A stretch of DNA of 64,000 bases, from the NCBI RefSeq assembly GCF_000814475.1, contig NZ_JSVC01000005.1, forward strand, positions 62,001 to 126,000. The letters run 5' to 3'. Position 1 is the first letter of the stretch. Each line of letters begins with the position of its first letter. The notes under the pieces were generated by a model, which was not told the origin of the DNA, searched no databases, and was given only the letters and a program-made list of their open reading frames with translations. The translations under genes and the position numbers were made by a program. Below are positions 52,921-62,432 of the stretch, piece by piece. This DNA is from Flavihumibacter solisilvae. GTDB lineage: Bacteria > Bacteroidota > Bacteroidia > Chitinophagales > Chitinophagaceae.

Positions 52921-52968
52921 ATTCACCTATTCACTTATTGACTTATTCACTTATTGAATTATTGAAAC
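52921..52968 (+). repeat. Six degenerate tandem octamers
   Basis: ATTCACCT, ATTCACTT, ATTGACTT, ATTCACTT, ATTGAATT and ATTGAAAC follow one another without gap. They fill almost the whole 62-base interval between the helicase start and the cytochrome stop. Confidence 0.85.
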
Positions 52969-52972
52969 CCAA

Positions 52973-54370
52973 TCACAAAGTTTTGAGATATTCAATCACT
53001 GCTTTCCTGTCAGCAGCTGACAGTTTATCACCGAATGTATGTCCATAATTTCCGTAACCTTTCAGTGTTGTATTATAGACAGTGGACCCGCCCGCCATTT
53101 CATGCCGGGTATAATTCCAGCCGACCTCTTCGTAGTTGTAATCGTTCTGTTGGTAACTGCGCGACCAGTACTTCGGCCTTTCACTGCTGTTCAGCAACGC
53201 TTCCAGTGTCGGCACCGATCCGTTATGAAGATACGGTGAAGTGCACCAGATGCCGTCCAGCGGCGGAGCGATGTATCCACTGAAAGGAACAAGCTTTGCC
53301 GGGTGATCACCCATTCCGAACCAACTGTTGTTGAACCAGCTGATGAATTGTGGTTGCTGGTAATTACTGCTATATAATGCAGAGTCGGTTTTGATAATCT
53401 TCGCGGGCACAAGCAGGTTGGGATATTGTTCGTCCTCTCCATAAGTGCCGTGGCATTTTTTACAACTCTCCATAAAGACTTCCTTACCTTTTTCAGCAAG
53501 CTGTTTATCTACCGGTTTAGGGTATGCGGGCGGTTCGAGTGAATACAGGTAAGCAAGCACATCACTGATCTTTTTGTCCACCCCGGCAGCTTCACTGCTG
53601 TCAGTTACGGTCAGCAGGTTACTGGCCATCAGGAAGCGTCCGAAGTCACCCCTTCCAAATCCAGTATAGAACATCGCGTTCTTTTTTTTCAGCAGCCACC
53701 ATGCAGGTACATCGGTAGGAATAACATCATCCGGAATTCGCATCGCTGCACTGTCGGTCCATCTTAATGTTACCGGGTCACGGTGGGCTACAAGAACGGC
53801 AGCGAGACGGTCAGCCGCGTTTACTCCCCGTACTGCTGTTTTCAGGTACGGACCAACGGTGCCGGTAACTGTAATAAAATTCTTTGCAGCCTCGTATTTT
53901 GCCGGCGCCGATGATTTGAGCATATTGGCCAGCATATTCACATTCTTTGAATTAAGGACCTGTCCACCGCTGAAATCAATGAAACTGTTACCCAGCCCCA
54001 TTACCAGTGAATCGTTGAAAACCTGGGCATGGCATTGCAGGCAATTCGGCGCTACCAGGTTCTCACCGTTGGTTGCCTGTATTACGGTGAACTCATGACT
54101 CACAGTTGCATTCATTCCCGTGCGATTGAGATGATTTACCGGCGTTTTCCCTTTACCAAGCACAAATAAGTCATATGGAATTCCGCTCTTCACGTAGTCG
54201 CCGGTTGTCAGGTAACTGAAACCCTTTACGGCATCACCACTTCGTTGTGGCGATGGAGGAACCGGCACCGGTTTTTCAGGATCGATGTAACCGGCATCAA
54301 CTGCCAGAAGACTCACAGCTGCAACAATGCAGGCAAACAGGATAATTCCTGCGCGATAGGTTTTTTGCAT
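52973..54370 (-). CDS. Secreted di-heme cytochrome c (peroxidase/RoxA-like)
   Basis: The 465-residue protein has an N-terminal signal (GIILFACIVAAVSLLAVDA) and two heme c sites, CLQCH (about residue 110) and CKKCH (about 307). Later motifs PPLDGIWCTSPYLHNGSVPT match the di-heme peroxidase-like/RoxA group. The start at 54370 is used because 54397 would overlap the ligase gene. It sits between ligase and helicase genes, and its function in that setting is unexplained. Confidence 0.88.
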   Translation of the reverse strand: MQKTYRAGIILFACIVAAVSLLAVDAGYIDPEKPVPVPPSPQRSGDAVKGFSYLTTGDYVKSGIPYDLFVLGKGKTPVNHLNRTGMNATVSHEFTVIQATNGENLVAPNCLQCHAQVFNDSLVMGLGNSFIDFSGGQVLNSKNVNMLANMLKSSAPAKYEAAKNFITVTGTVGPYLKTAVRGVNAADRLAAVLVAHRDPVTLRWTDSAAMRIPDDVIPTDVPAWWLLKKKNAMFYTGFGRGDFGRFLMASNLLTVTDSSEAAGVDKKISDVLAYLYSLEPPAYPKPVDKQLAEKGKEVFMESCKKCHGTYGEDEQYPNLLVPAKIIKTDSALYSSNYQQPQFISWFNNSWFGMGDHPAKLVPFSGYIAPPLDGIWCTSPYLHNGSVPTLEALLNSSERPKYWSRSYQQNDYNYEEVGWNYTRHEMAGGSTVYNTTLKGYGNYGHTFGDKLSAADRKAVIEYLKTL

Positions 54371-54386
54371 ATATGAAATTAAGCCA

Positions 54387-55982
54387 TCACTTCCCATACA
54401 TCTCTAGCATTTTTTTAAGATCGTCCAGTGTATTGATATCTTCCGGCCCTTTATCATGCCGCCAGCGGCTGATGCGGGGGAACCGCAACGCGACTCCGCT
54501 TTTATGCCTGCCCGACGCGGCAATTCCTTCAAAAGCAATTTCAAATACTAGCTCAGGTTTTACGGTACGTACCGGCCCGAACTTTTCGAGCGAATTCTGC
54601 CTGACGAAATGATCCACCTGGCCAATTTCCTTATCTGTGAGCCCCGAATATGCTTTGGCAAAAGTTACCAGGATCTCACCATCGCGTACGGCAAATGTGT
54701 AGTCAGTATAAAGATTACTCCTTCTGCCATGTCCCTTCTGTGCATACACCATTACTGCGTCAATGGTCAGCGGATCGATCTTCCATTTCCACCAGTCACC
54801 CCGCTTTCTCCCCACCTGGTAAACCGACGATCTCCGTTTCAGCATAATGCCCTCTGCGACCTTGTCACGGGATTGCTCCCTTATCCGTTCGAGTTCCCGC
54901 CATTCCCCGAACGTTATTACAGGTGACAACAGCAGCACAGGGTGATGAAGGGATGTAAGCAATTGCTCGAGCTGCCCGCGTCTTTCTTCCAATGCAATGT
55001 CACGGAAATCGTTCCCTGCATATTCGAGGAGATCGTAGGCAAAAAAAGCAACAGGTGCTTCAGTAAGCTGCTTTTTGGTCACGTTCTTCCTGCCAATCCT
55101 TGTCTGCAGCAGTGCGAATGGAAGTGGCTTTCCTTCCCTCGCGGGCATGATCTCACCGTCCAACACTGTTCCTTCCGGTAACAGTTGAAGCAGTGGATTA
55201 AACTCAGGAAATTTATCTGTCATCAGTTCCTCGCCACGACTCCAGACGAAAAGCTGGCCGTTTCTCCTGATCAGCTGCCCCCGTATTCCGTCCCATTTCC
55301 ATTCTGCCTGCCACTCAACCGGATCACCTAATGAATCTGGTCCTCCTTCCAGCGCATATGCGAGGTAGAAAGGATAGGGCTTCGAATGATCTTCTGACAT
55401 GCCTTCTCCGCTCAGCAATTCGGCGAAGCTGACCAATGCCGGTTCCCAGTTACCACTTATCCGGTGTGCAACAATGCTCGCTTCCAGTCCGGTGACGCGG
55501 GCGAGCGACTGTACCATCAGTTGCTGCGAAACGCCTATCCGGAATCCTCCCGTAATGAGTTTATTGAATACGAACCTGCCATCCTTTCCCAGTTCCCGCC
55601 AACACTCGAGCATAAACGCTTTTTTTTCCACTTCGGGCAACGGTCCAAGCTCCGCCAGCCGCTCGATATACCAGGAAAGATTGTGTTCCGGACTGTCAGA
55701 TTCCGGCGACGGCAGAACAAGTGCAATGGTTTCGGCAAGATCGCCTACTGTGTGATAGCATTCCTCAAAAAGCCATGGCGGAAGGCCAGCCTGTTCGCGA
55801 CTCCATTCTGCCAGCAGCCTGCTGTTGACGACACGTTTCGGTCGCCTTCCACTGAATAAGGCGATCACCCATACTTTGTCCTTTCCAGGTGCCTGCTGGA
55901 AGTAGCTGGTAAGCGCATCCAGCTTTTCATTTGTCTTTGTGGATGTGCCAAGGGTGTTTACCAATACAGAAAACCGGTGCAT
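54387..55982 (-). CDS. ATP-dependent DNA ligase (damage-response ligase)
   Basis: The 531-residue ligase carries the adenylation motif I EWKWDGIRGQL, with its Lys, motif IIIa-like FFAYDLLEY, and motif IV/V residues in VAEGIMLKRRSSVYQVG and GDWWKWK. An N-terminal DNA-binding domain (about 1-200) and a C-terminal OB-fold complete the LigC/ligase-associated architecture. The start MHRFSVLVNTLG at 55982 is preferred over 56033, which overlaps the exonuclease stop. It is 23 bases downstream of the exonuclease gene. Confidence 0.93.
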   Translation of the reverse strand: MHRFSVLVNTLGTSTKTNEKLDALTSYFQQAPGKDKVWVIALFSGRRPKRVVNSRLLAEWSREQAGLPPWLFEECYHTVGDLAETIALVLPSPESDSPEHNLSWYIERLAELGPLPEVEKKAFMLECWRELGKDGRFVFNKLITGGFRIGVSQQLMVQSLARVTGLEASIVAHRISGNWEPALVSFAELLSGEGMSEDHSKPYPFYLAYALEGGPDSLGDPVEWQAEWKWDGIRGQLIRRNGQLFVWSRGEELMTDKFPEFNPLLQLLPEGTVLDGEIMPAREGKPLPFALLQTRIGRKNVTKKQLTEAPVAFFAYDLLEYAGNDFRDIALEERRGQLEQLLTSLHHPVLLLSPVITFGEWRELERIREQSRDKVAEGIMLKRRSSVYQVGRKRGDWWKWKIDPLTIDAVMVYAQKGHGRRSNLYTDYTFAVRDGEILVTFAKAYSGLTDKEIGQVDHFVRQNSLEKFGPVRTVKPELVFEIAFEGIAASGRHKSGVALRFPRISRWRHDKGPEDINTLDDLKKMLEMYGK

Positions 55983-56004
55983 GCCACCGGATATTTCCTC
56001 CTGG

Positions 56005-57024
56005 TCATATGGTACTGTCTCCAACACTGTCATTTTCTTCCTCCATATCGCCGTAATCGGTTTTTACTTCATATGCCTTCACCCCCTGTTCATTCAGGTA
56101 GCGACTGAATGCCGACTGGAACCCGTGGGTGGCAAATATTTTTTCCGCTCCCGTTTCGTGCACTGCCTTCAACAGTCCTTTCCAGTCTGCATGATCACTC
56201 AATGCGAATCCGGCATCTGCATTTCGCCTGCGGCGGTTTCCGCGCACCTGCATCCAACCGCTGCAAATTCCGGTCCGGTAAGGCTGGAACTTCCGCATCC
56301 AGCTACTGCCGTCCGCTGATGGCGGTGCCAGTATGATTGCTCCCTTCAGCTCTTCACGGGGCGTTTCCGGTGTAATCCTCGTTAATGATGGTAAATTGAA
56401 TCCAGACTGCCTCAGGATCTCCTGCGCATTTGCAATTGCGCCATGAGCATAAATCTTTTCGGTTATGGCTGACAGGCAGACACTGACGCGCTGTGCTTTA
56501 CCAAGACTGTAAGCAATAAGTATGGATGCAAAACCGGATTCACGGTTTCCCTGTACCCATGATCGCATGTCATCATAGATCTTTTCCTGTGGCTCCCAGT
56601 CGTATATGGGAAGCCCGAATGTTGATTCGGTGATGAAACTGTGACAACGAATGGGTTCGAATGCACCACTGATCCCGTCATCCTCTGTTTTGTAATCGCC
56701 GCTGACAACCCAGGTTTCGCCCTGGTATTCCAGGCGCACCTGCGATGAGCCAATTATATGTCCCGCAGGATGAAGGCTTACCCGGACACCGTTTACGTAA
56801 ATGATGTCACCCCATTCAACAGGCTGGTAGGTTCCGGCACCCAGCCTTAATTCAAGTAGCGGTTTGCAACCACGATGGCACAGGTATTCCTTCGAACCCC
56901 ACCTGGCATGATCGCTGTGTGCATGGGTGATAATTGCTTTGTCAACCGGAAGCCAGGGATCGATATAGAAATTCCCTGGTTGACAAAAAAGTCCATATTC
57001 GGTAAATGTAATAAGTGGTTGCAA
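56005..57024 (-). CDS. Ligase-associated DNA damage response exonuclease (MBL fold)
   Basis: The 339-residue metallo-beta-lactamase-fold nuclease has the metal motif AIITHAHSDHARWGS, then AGHIIGSSQV, VSGDYKTEDD and the C-terminal FALSDHADW with GAEKIFATHG. It belongs to the beta-CASP-like group that accompanies PdeM and the ligase. The frame starts with TTG at 57024; no ATG precedes the conserved LITFTEYG start and a stop lies just upstream. It overlaps nothing and follows the binding-protein gene by 7 bases. Confidence 0.92.
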   Translation of the reverse strand: MQPLITFTEYGLFCQPGNFYIDPWLPVDKAIITHAHSDHARWGSKEYLCHRGCKPLLELRLGAGTYQPVEWGDIIYVNGVRVSLHPAGHIIGSSQVRLEYQGETWVVSGDYKTEDDGISGAFEPIRCHSFITESTFGLPIYDWEPQEKIYDDMRSWVQGNRESGFASILIAYSLGKAQRVSVCLSAITEKIYAHGAIANAQEILRQSGFNLPSLTRITPETPREELKGAIILAPPSADGSSWMRKFQPYRTGICSGWMQVRGNRRRRNADAGFALSDHADWKGLLKAVHETGAEKIFATHGFQSAFSRYLNEQGVKAYEVKTDYGDMEEENDSVGDSTI

Positions 57025-57031
57025 GGTTGAC

Positions 57032-58228
57032 TCAAAATACAGTCACCACCGCTCCGTTCACTTTTTTAACTATGTACAATTTCTTGTTCTCAAAATAATC
57101 CAGCTGTTGTGTTTTCTTGTCGAGCAGTACCGGCTGAATATCGAAGTCGGTGAAGATCCTGTACTTTTTTATACCAAGACCAGTTGCAATATTGGGACCA
57201 AGTTCTACAAGCAGTTTGCTGAAACGGTACGTCGTTTCAAATCCCCTGAACACCATATCGCTTGGCCTTGCATACAGGTTGTCTTTGAAGTGAGTATTTA
57301 CCTGCTCACTTACCGGATCATTCCGTTGCGGGTTAAATGGTGTTGAATAGAATATCTCCAGGTCCTTGAACTCCGGTTTCTCAAAATCGCGGATATTGTC
57401 CCAGGTCGGCATACCCAGGATCTGGACAGGGTAGGTTTTATTCAGCTCAGCCAGCTGCATGCAGATGTTACGGCCGAAACTTTCATCAAGGCTGCCCGCC
57501 ACACACATCGTGGTTTCCGTACTGTCGAGATAGGGAGTAAGGTTGGCAGCTGTAAAATTAGATGGCAGGTTAACGTACTTAAGCTTTAATTGCGCGCCTG
57601 ATGTTGACTTTTCTATCTCGGTAAAATAATTCTTCAACCTGTCTTCCTGCGGACCGGTTTTCCGGAATACAATAATAGTGGAAGTGCGGTTTTTAAGTTG
57701 CAGGAAACGGTACATACCCTCGCAGTGAGTAGCGAGCGTACTGTTCAGGATCACCATATACGGATTGTTGGTGACCCCTCCGTCGTTAGGCAGGTTTACG
57801 TTAATGAAGGGAACCTGCTTCCTGTTTGCATACTCCGCCAGTGGCCTGATCTCGTTGTTGCTCACATAAGACAGCAGGAGGGAAGCATCAGTTACGGCAG
57901 GCAGCTTGAGGACGTCGTAAATCGTCTTGACCGAACGCGTGTCAACAATATTCAGTTCAAGTGAAACATTCTCCTTTTTGAGAGAGTCAATTGCGAACTG
58001 CACACCTTCATAAAATTCGAGGCCGGGCAGCATGAAACGGGGAAACTGTTTGCCATACCTGTACTGGCCGGAAGCATCAAAAGCTGAATCAAGATATAAA
58101 GGAATCAAAACAGTCAATACCGGTTTCTTTATACCTGACTGAACTGGTATATTTTCCTGTGCGGATGCGGATTGCCTAAAACCCAGTAACAGGACTACTG
58201 CTACAAAGAGAAGCCTCATTTTACCCAT
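57032..58228 (-). CDS. Periplasmic-binding-protein-like (type 1 PBP fold) secreted protein
   Basis: The 398-residue protein has a signal peptide (LLFVAVVLLLGFRQSASAQ) and a type 1 periplasmic binding fold, with PVLTVLIPLYLDSAFDAS and LPGLEFYEGVQFAIDSLKK, as in amino-acid ABC substrate-binding proteins. No permease is adjacent. The ATG at 58228 is chosen because the longer frame (to 58360) runs into guaA. Such proteins beside guaA are common in the phylum. Ligand and role are unknown. Confidence 0.85.
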   Translation of the reverse strand: MGKMRLLFVAVVLLLGFRQSASAQENIPVQSGIKKPVLTVLIPLYLDSAFDASGQYRYGKQFPRFMLPGLEFYEGVQFAIDSLKKENVSLELNIVDTRSVKTIYDVLKLPAVTDASLLLSYVSNNEIRPLAEYANRKQVPFINVNLPNDGGVTNNPYMVILNSTLATHCEGMYRFLQLKNRTSTIIVFRKTGPQEDRLKNYFTEIEKSTSGAQLKLKYVNLPSNFTAANLTPYLDSTETTMCVAGSLDESFGRNICMQLAELNKTYPVQILGMPTWDNIRDFEKPEFKDLEIFYSTPFNPQRNDPVSEQVNTHFKDNLYARPSDMVFRGFETTYRFSKLLVELGPNIATGLGIKKYRIFTDFDIQPVLLDKKTQQLDYFENKKLYIVKKVNGAVVTVF

Positions 58229-58250
58229 ATATGATCTTACGGTTTGGTCT

Positions 58251-59786
58251 TTATTCCCATTCAATCGTGGCAGGGGGCTTACTGCTGATATCGTACACCA
58301 CCCTGTTAATTCCCCTGACATTATTAATGATCTCATTCGAAATGTATGCCAGAAAATCATACGGAAGGTGCGCCCAGTCAGCTGTCATCCCGTCCACCGA
58401 AGTTACGGCACGTAACGCCACCGTATATTCGTAAGTACGCTCATCGCCCATAACCCCCACACTCTTTACGGGAAGCAGGATTGCGCCGGCCTGCCAAACT
58501 GTTTTATATAAGTTGTGCTCTTTCAATCCGGTGGTGTACCTGTAATCGGCTTCCTGCAGCAGTTTAACCTTTTCTTCAGTTATTTCTCCAAGAATACGGA
58601 TAGCAAGTCCCGGGCCGGGGAACGGGTGCCTGTCCAGCAACTCGTCCGGAATTCCTAATTCCCTTCCTACACGCCTTACCTCGTCCTTGAACAGGTAACG
58701 AAGTGGTTCCACCAGGCCAAGATGCATTTTTTCCGGCAGGCCGCCAACATTATGGTGCGATTTGATGGTCACCGATGGACCATGTACCGAAACACTTTCA
58801 ATCACGTCGGGGTAAATAGTACCCTGACCCAGCATTTCTATGCCTTCGATGTTAGCTGCTTCTTCCTGGAAAATATCTATGAAAAGGCGACCGATCACCT
58901 TACGCTTGTCTTCCGGGTCGGTTTTACCTGCAAGCTCGCCGTAAAAACGCGCTTTCGCATCAATCCCTTTGACGTTCAGGTGAAGGTTATCCTTATATGT
59001 CTTCAGGACTTGTTCAAATTCCCCTTTCCGTAGAACGCCGTTGTCTACAAAAATGCCATACAGGTTATCACCAATAGCTTTATGTATCAGTGTTGCTGCT
59101 ACTGTACTGTCCACACCGCCGCTGAGTGCCATGATCACTTTGCGGTCGCCGATCTGTTCTTTCAGTGCAGCCACTGTATCAGTAATAAAGTGTGCGGGGG
59201 TCCAGTCCTGTGCGCAACCACAAACTTCTACCAGGAAATTCTTTATCAGTTTTTTTCCCTCGATAGAATGATATACTTCGGGGTGGAACTGGACTGCGTA
59301 TAATACTCCGTCTCCTTCATTTTTGCGGAATGCAGCTACCGGAATGCTTTCGGTAACAGCAAGCAATTCAAAGCCTTCGGGAAGTTCCTTGATTGAGTCA
59401 CCATGACTCATCCAAACCTGTGAATTCTCTGACATACCATTGAGCAGAACATTCTCTTTAATTTTCTGCATATAAGCACGGCCATATTCGCGCTTGTTAC
59501 TCTTTTCCACTTTTCCGCCAAACTGCTTTGCCGTGAGTTGGGCACCATAGCAAACGCCAAGTACCGGTACCTTCCCGATCAGCTCCCTGATCTCCACTTC
59601 CGGTGCATTCACATCATTCACAGAAAAGGGGGACCCGGAAAGGATGATCCCTTTCAGGCCTGGTTCAAACACCACTGCCTTATGATATGGGGTTATTTCG
59701 CAATAAACATTGGCTTCGCGCACGGCCCTGGCAATCAATTGTGTATATTGCGAGCCGAAGTCTAAAATGAGGATTTTTTCTGTCAT
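58251..59786 (-). CDS. guaA: GMP synthase (glutamine-hydrolysing)
   Basis: GuaA aminates XMP to GMP. The 511-residue protein has an N-terminal glutaminase (Cys in [10 protein letters not shown], His/Glu in [10 protein letters not shown]), the ATP-pyrophosphatase P-loop [14 protein letters not shown] and the C-terminal dimerisation domain ending [18 protein letters not shown]. The start at 59786 is preceded by an exact -7 element 7 bases away. The binding-protein and repair genes follow on the same strand with gaps of 22 and 7 bases, so read-through into the exonuclease-ligase genes is possible. Confidence 0.97.
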   Translation of the reverse strand: MTEKILILDFGSQYTQLIARAVREANVYCEITPYHKAVVFEPGLKGIILSGSPFSVNDVNAPEVEIRELIGKVPVLGVCYGAQLTAKQFGGKVEKSNKREYGRAYMQKIKENVLLNGMSENSQVWMSHGDSIKELPEGFELLAVTESIPVAAFRKNEGDGVLYAVQFHPEVYHSIEGKKLIKNFLVEVCGCAQDWTPAHFITDTVAALKEQIGDRKVIMALSGGVDSTVAATLIHKAIGDNLYGIFVDNGVLRKGEFEQVLKTYKDNLHLNVKGIDAKARFYGELAGKTDPEDKRKVIGRLFIDIFQEEAANIEGIEMLGQGTIYPDVIESVSVHGPSVTIKSHHNVGGLPEKMHLGLVEPLRYLFKDEVRRVGRELGIPDELLDRHPFPGPGLAIRILGEITEEKVKLLQEADYRYTTGLKEHNLYKTVWQAGAILLPVKSVGVMGDERTYEYTVALRAVTSVDGMTADWAHLPYDFLAYISNEIINNVRGINRVVYDISSKPPATIEWE

Positions 59787-59793
59787 GGTGGCG

Positions 59794-59801
59794 CAAAGGT
59801 A
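59794..59801 (-). promoter_or_regulatory. -7 promoter element of guaA
   Basis: The minus strand reads TACCTTTG, an exact match to TAnnTTTG, seven bases before the guaA ATG. Confidence 0.65.
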
Positions 59802-59836
59802 AGATGTTTATAAAAACTGCAACAAACACATACAAC

Positions 59837-60562
59837 ATGAGAATTCTATTGACCGTCTTCGCAGCATTGTTCTGCCTTTCACTTGTTTCATGTAAATATG
59901 GATTCGGAAAAAGGGTAAAAGGCAACGGAAATGTCGTGTCTACCACCAAAACTCCCGGTACTTTCAACAGCGTTGAACAGAAGGGATCATTCGATATTGA
60001 GATCAAAACCGCACCCTCCAATGAAGTATTGATTGAAGCAGAAGATAACATCTTACCGCATATCGAAACCTATGTTGATGGCAGTACACTTATTATCCGC
60101 ACCAAAGAAGGGTTTAATCTTGACCCTTCACGCGACATAAAAATTGTCGTATCTGCACCATCTTACCAGCGGATCTGGTCAAACGGTTCCGGAAATATTA
60201 CCGGCCAATCTGTGATCACAAATGATGAAGCACTCGAAGTGGGAACAAAAGGAAGCGGAAACGTGAACCTGAGTGTAAATGCACCTGAGATCAAAGCCCA
60301 TACGTACGGTAGCGGCAATATCGAACTGACCGGCGAAACCAGGCAGGTTTTACTCGAAAGTGCAGGCAGCGGTGATCTCCGTGCGGCTGACCTGAAATCA
60401 GAAACTGCATCTATTGACATCAAGGGAAGCGGCAACGCCAGCGCCTTTGCCAGCAAAGAATTGAATGTGGATGTGAAAGGAAGCGGTGATGTCAGCTATA
60501 AAGGCAATCCCGTGATCCGCAGCGATATCAAAGGCAGCGGTAATATCAGGAAGATCGATTGA
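59837..60562 (+). CDS. GIN-domain (DUF2807) auto-transporter-adhesin-like lipoprotein
   Basis: The 241-residue protein has a lipoprotein-like signal (ILLTVFAALFCLSLVSC) and a right-handed beta-helix type GIN domain, with repeated GSGN/GSGD turns (NGSGNITG, KGSGNVNL, YGSGNIEL, KGSGNASA, KGSGDVSY). Such proteins are thought to sit at the cell surface. The start at 59837 is preferred over 59804, since the signal peptide begins there. It diverges from guaA. Confidence 0.9.
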   Translation: MRILLTVFAALFCLSLVSCKYGFGKRVKGNGNVVSTTKTPGTFNSVEQKGSFDIEIKTAPSNEVLIEAEDNILPHIETYVDGSTLIIRTKEGFNLDPSRDIKIVVSAPSYQRIWSNGSGNITGQSVITNDEALEVGTKGSGNVNLSVNAPEIKAHTYGSGNIELTGETRQVLLESAGSGDLRAADLKSETASIDIKGSGNASAFASKELNVDVKGSGDVSYKGNPVIRSDIKGSGNIRKID

Positions 60563-61657
60563 TCATTCCTGTTTAAACCGGGTGAAGTACAGCTCGTATT
60601 CCACATCGTAATCAGCATACATATTGTGAATTATTGCAGGTGACCATTCTGTGAAAGAATGGAAAAACGCTTCTGCTTCGCTTGTAAGCAGCGGATGGGT
60701 TGACGAAAGCGTTTTTATGGAAACGAGTTTTCCCGTGGAAGAAATGCTGACACGCATTTTCACTTCCCCATGTGCGATCACTCCTTTCAGTGTATCGGGG
60801 ATAAACAGGTTGTTTTCTGCATACAGCGAAAAATTGGTGAATGAGCCAATCGGGTAAGGGCGTTGTAAAACAGGGCATGAATTTCCCGATGGTTTTCCTT
60901 CAGTATTGAAACATTCGATCGACACCAGTTTGTTTCGCCGGTACTGTTCAATCGTAGCCTGGCTTCCATCCTTACGGAACCAGCTCCAGGTTCCGGTTAA
61001 GCTGTCATTGGTATAATTGCCTGAGCCTTGTAATCTTCCATTTTCATACCGGTGGATCCATTCGCCGTGCATCCAGTTGTTGAAATAAGCTCCCGAGTCT
61101 TTTACTGCCCCGTCCGGGTAGTAAAAAATGGCGGGTCCATGCATCCTTTGACGGATATTATTCAGGGCAAGCAATGACCCGTTTGCCGGCTCTGTAACCT
61201 GTGGCAGCCTGGTGTCCTGCTGCGACTCATGGTGCAGGACTGATCGCTTCCGGCCACCAGTATAAAAGGTCCAATCGCCGGTCATCTGGCCAAGGCTCAT
61301 CTGTCCTTTCTGCAGCAGGTTTCCCTTCTCGTCGTAAAAACTCCAGGTGCTGTCTGGCAGGTTGTTGCGGTAGCTGCCGGTTACCAGTGGTTTTTTGCCG
61401 GCCTGGTAAGCAGCAAAGGCACCGTCCCTTGTACGGAGCTTCCGGTCAAGGAAAGACATCACCAAAACGAAGGATGTATCCGGTTGAAGGGCATAAAGCA
61501 CCCAACGGTTGTTTTGTTGTATCACGATAGCAGGGTAGATGCCGCCTTTTTTTTGCGGTGCCAGGTGTTCATTCAATGAAAGCCAGCTGGTATCGGATTT
61601 CTGTGCTAAGGCTGGTGCGGCAATAAAAAGTGTGATAAGGATAAGTAACAGGCGCAT
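60563..61657 (-). CDS. MORN_2-repeat protein with TonB-like C-terminal domain
   Basis: The 364-residue secreted protein has a signal peptide (LLLILITLFIAAPALAQ) and about five MORN_2-type repeats (for example PLVTGSYRNNLPDSTWSFYD; GSGNYTNDSLTGTWSWF). The C-terminal part (about 290-360, VKMRVSISSTGKLVSIKTLS) resembles the TonB C-terminal fold used for envelope contacts. It follows the second MORN_2 gene by 26 bases in one operon. Its stop codon directly follows that of the convergent GIN-domain gene. Confidence 0.8.
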   Translation of the reverse strand: MRLLLILITLFIAAPALAQKSDTSWLSLNEHLAPQKKGGIYPAIVIQQNNRWVLYALQPDTSFVLVMSFLDRKLRTRDGAFAAYQAGKKPLVTGSYRNNLPDSTWSFYDEKGNLLQKGQMSLGQMTGDWTFYTGGRKRSVLHHESQQDTRLPQVTEPANGSLLALNNIRQRMHGPAIFYYPDGAVKDSGAYFNNWMHGEWIHRYENGRLQGSGNYTNDSLTGTWSWFRKDGSQATIEQYRRNKLVSIECFNTEGKPSGNSCPVLQRPYPIGSFTNFSLYAENNLFIPDTLKGVIAHGEVKMRVSISSTGKLVSIKTLSSTHPLLTSEAEAFFHSFTEWSPAIIHNMYADYDVEYELYFTRFKQE

Positions 61658-61683
61658 GCGTCAAACATACAAACTGAAAGCTA

Positions 61684-62409
61684 TCACTCGTAAAATTTTT
61701 GATGATATATCTCGCCTTTCCTGTTATAGCTCGTGAGAGATCTGAGTTTTCCACCGGCATCATAATATGCCCAGGTGCCGGACCTTTTCCCGTGATGATA
61801 ACCTCCTGACATCCTCGTGCTCCCGTTTTCGGTCCATTCTTCCCAATGTCCTTCACGCAGGCCATTTTTGTAATATCCCGAATCCTTAACCGAACCATTT
61901 GGATAAAAGTTCATATACAGCCCATGATGGAGACAGGTATTGAAAGGTGGTTGATAAATTCTGGTGTCGGCGGTGCTTTCGTGTAAGTCACGGAAAGAAC
62001 CAACTGAGGATGTAGCCCTTTTTATTTCTGCAGGATCTGACTGGGCCGCTTTTGCCAATGGAGTAAAGACCTGGCGGGGATGTTTTTTGACTTCCTGCCT
62101 GATGCGCAGATATTTATCGGCGTTGTAGTTCCTGATGAACATCGGGCTTCCGTTGCTGAACCATCCTTTCCATTCTCCATCCGGTAAACCGTAACGGAAC
62201 CTCCCTTTGTCTTTTATGCGCATATCCTCATACCGGCCTTCATATGCACTGTTCGATCTTGTGCTCACCACTTTCTCATCAGTTAAGTATGGAGTAGATT
62301 CAGCACTATTTTCCATTTCGCTGGATGATGCGATGCCGGATTGCGCATACAGGCTAATGTTACCCATGCACAATGCCGCCATCATCGATATGATAATGGT
62401 ACGTTTCAT
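61684..62409 (-). CDS. MORN_2-repeat secreted protein
   Basis: The 241-residue protein has a signal peptide (TIIISMMAALCMGNISLYAQ) and MORN_2 repeats (GRFRYGLPDGEWKGWFSNG; GYYKNGLREGHWEEW; GGYHHGKRSGTWAYYD). The repeat VKDSGYYKNG matches VKDSGAYFNN in the neighbouring protein, so the two are likely paralogues. The start at 62409 is the ATG next to the signal peptide. The gene follows the M14 peptidase gene by 23 bases and is probably in its operon. Confidence 0.85.
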   Translation of the reverse strand: MKRTIIISMMAALCMGNISLYAQSGIASSSEMENSAESTPYLTDEKVVSTRSNSAYEGRYEDMRIKDKGRFRYGLPDGEWKGWFSNGSPMFIRNYNADKYLRIRQEVKKHPRQVFTPLAKAAQSDPAEIKRATSSVGSFRDLHESTADTRIYQPPFNTCLHHGLYMNFYPNGSVKDSGYYKNGLREGHWEEWTENGSTRMSGGYHHGKRSGTWAYYDAGGKLRSLTSYNRKGEIYHQKFYE

Positions 62410-62432
62410 GTCTGCAAGCAATTACCACAAAT

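Noticed and set aside
52921-52968. CRISPR array
   Set aside because: The units are 8 bases with no spacers; this is a simple tandem repeat.
58229-58360. 44-residue extension of the binding-protein-like gene
   Set aside because: It overlaps the guaA 3' end and precedes a clear signal peptide start.
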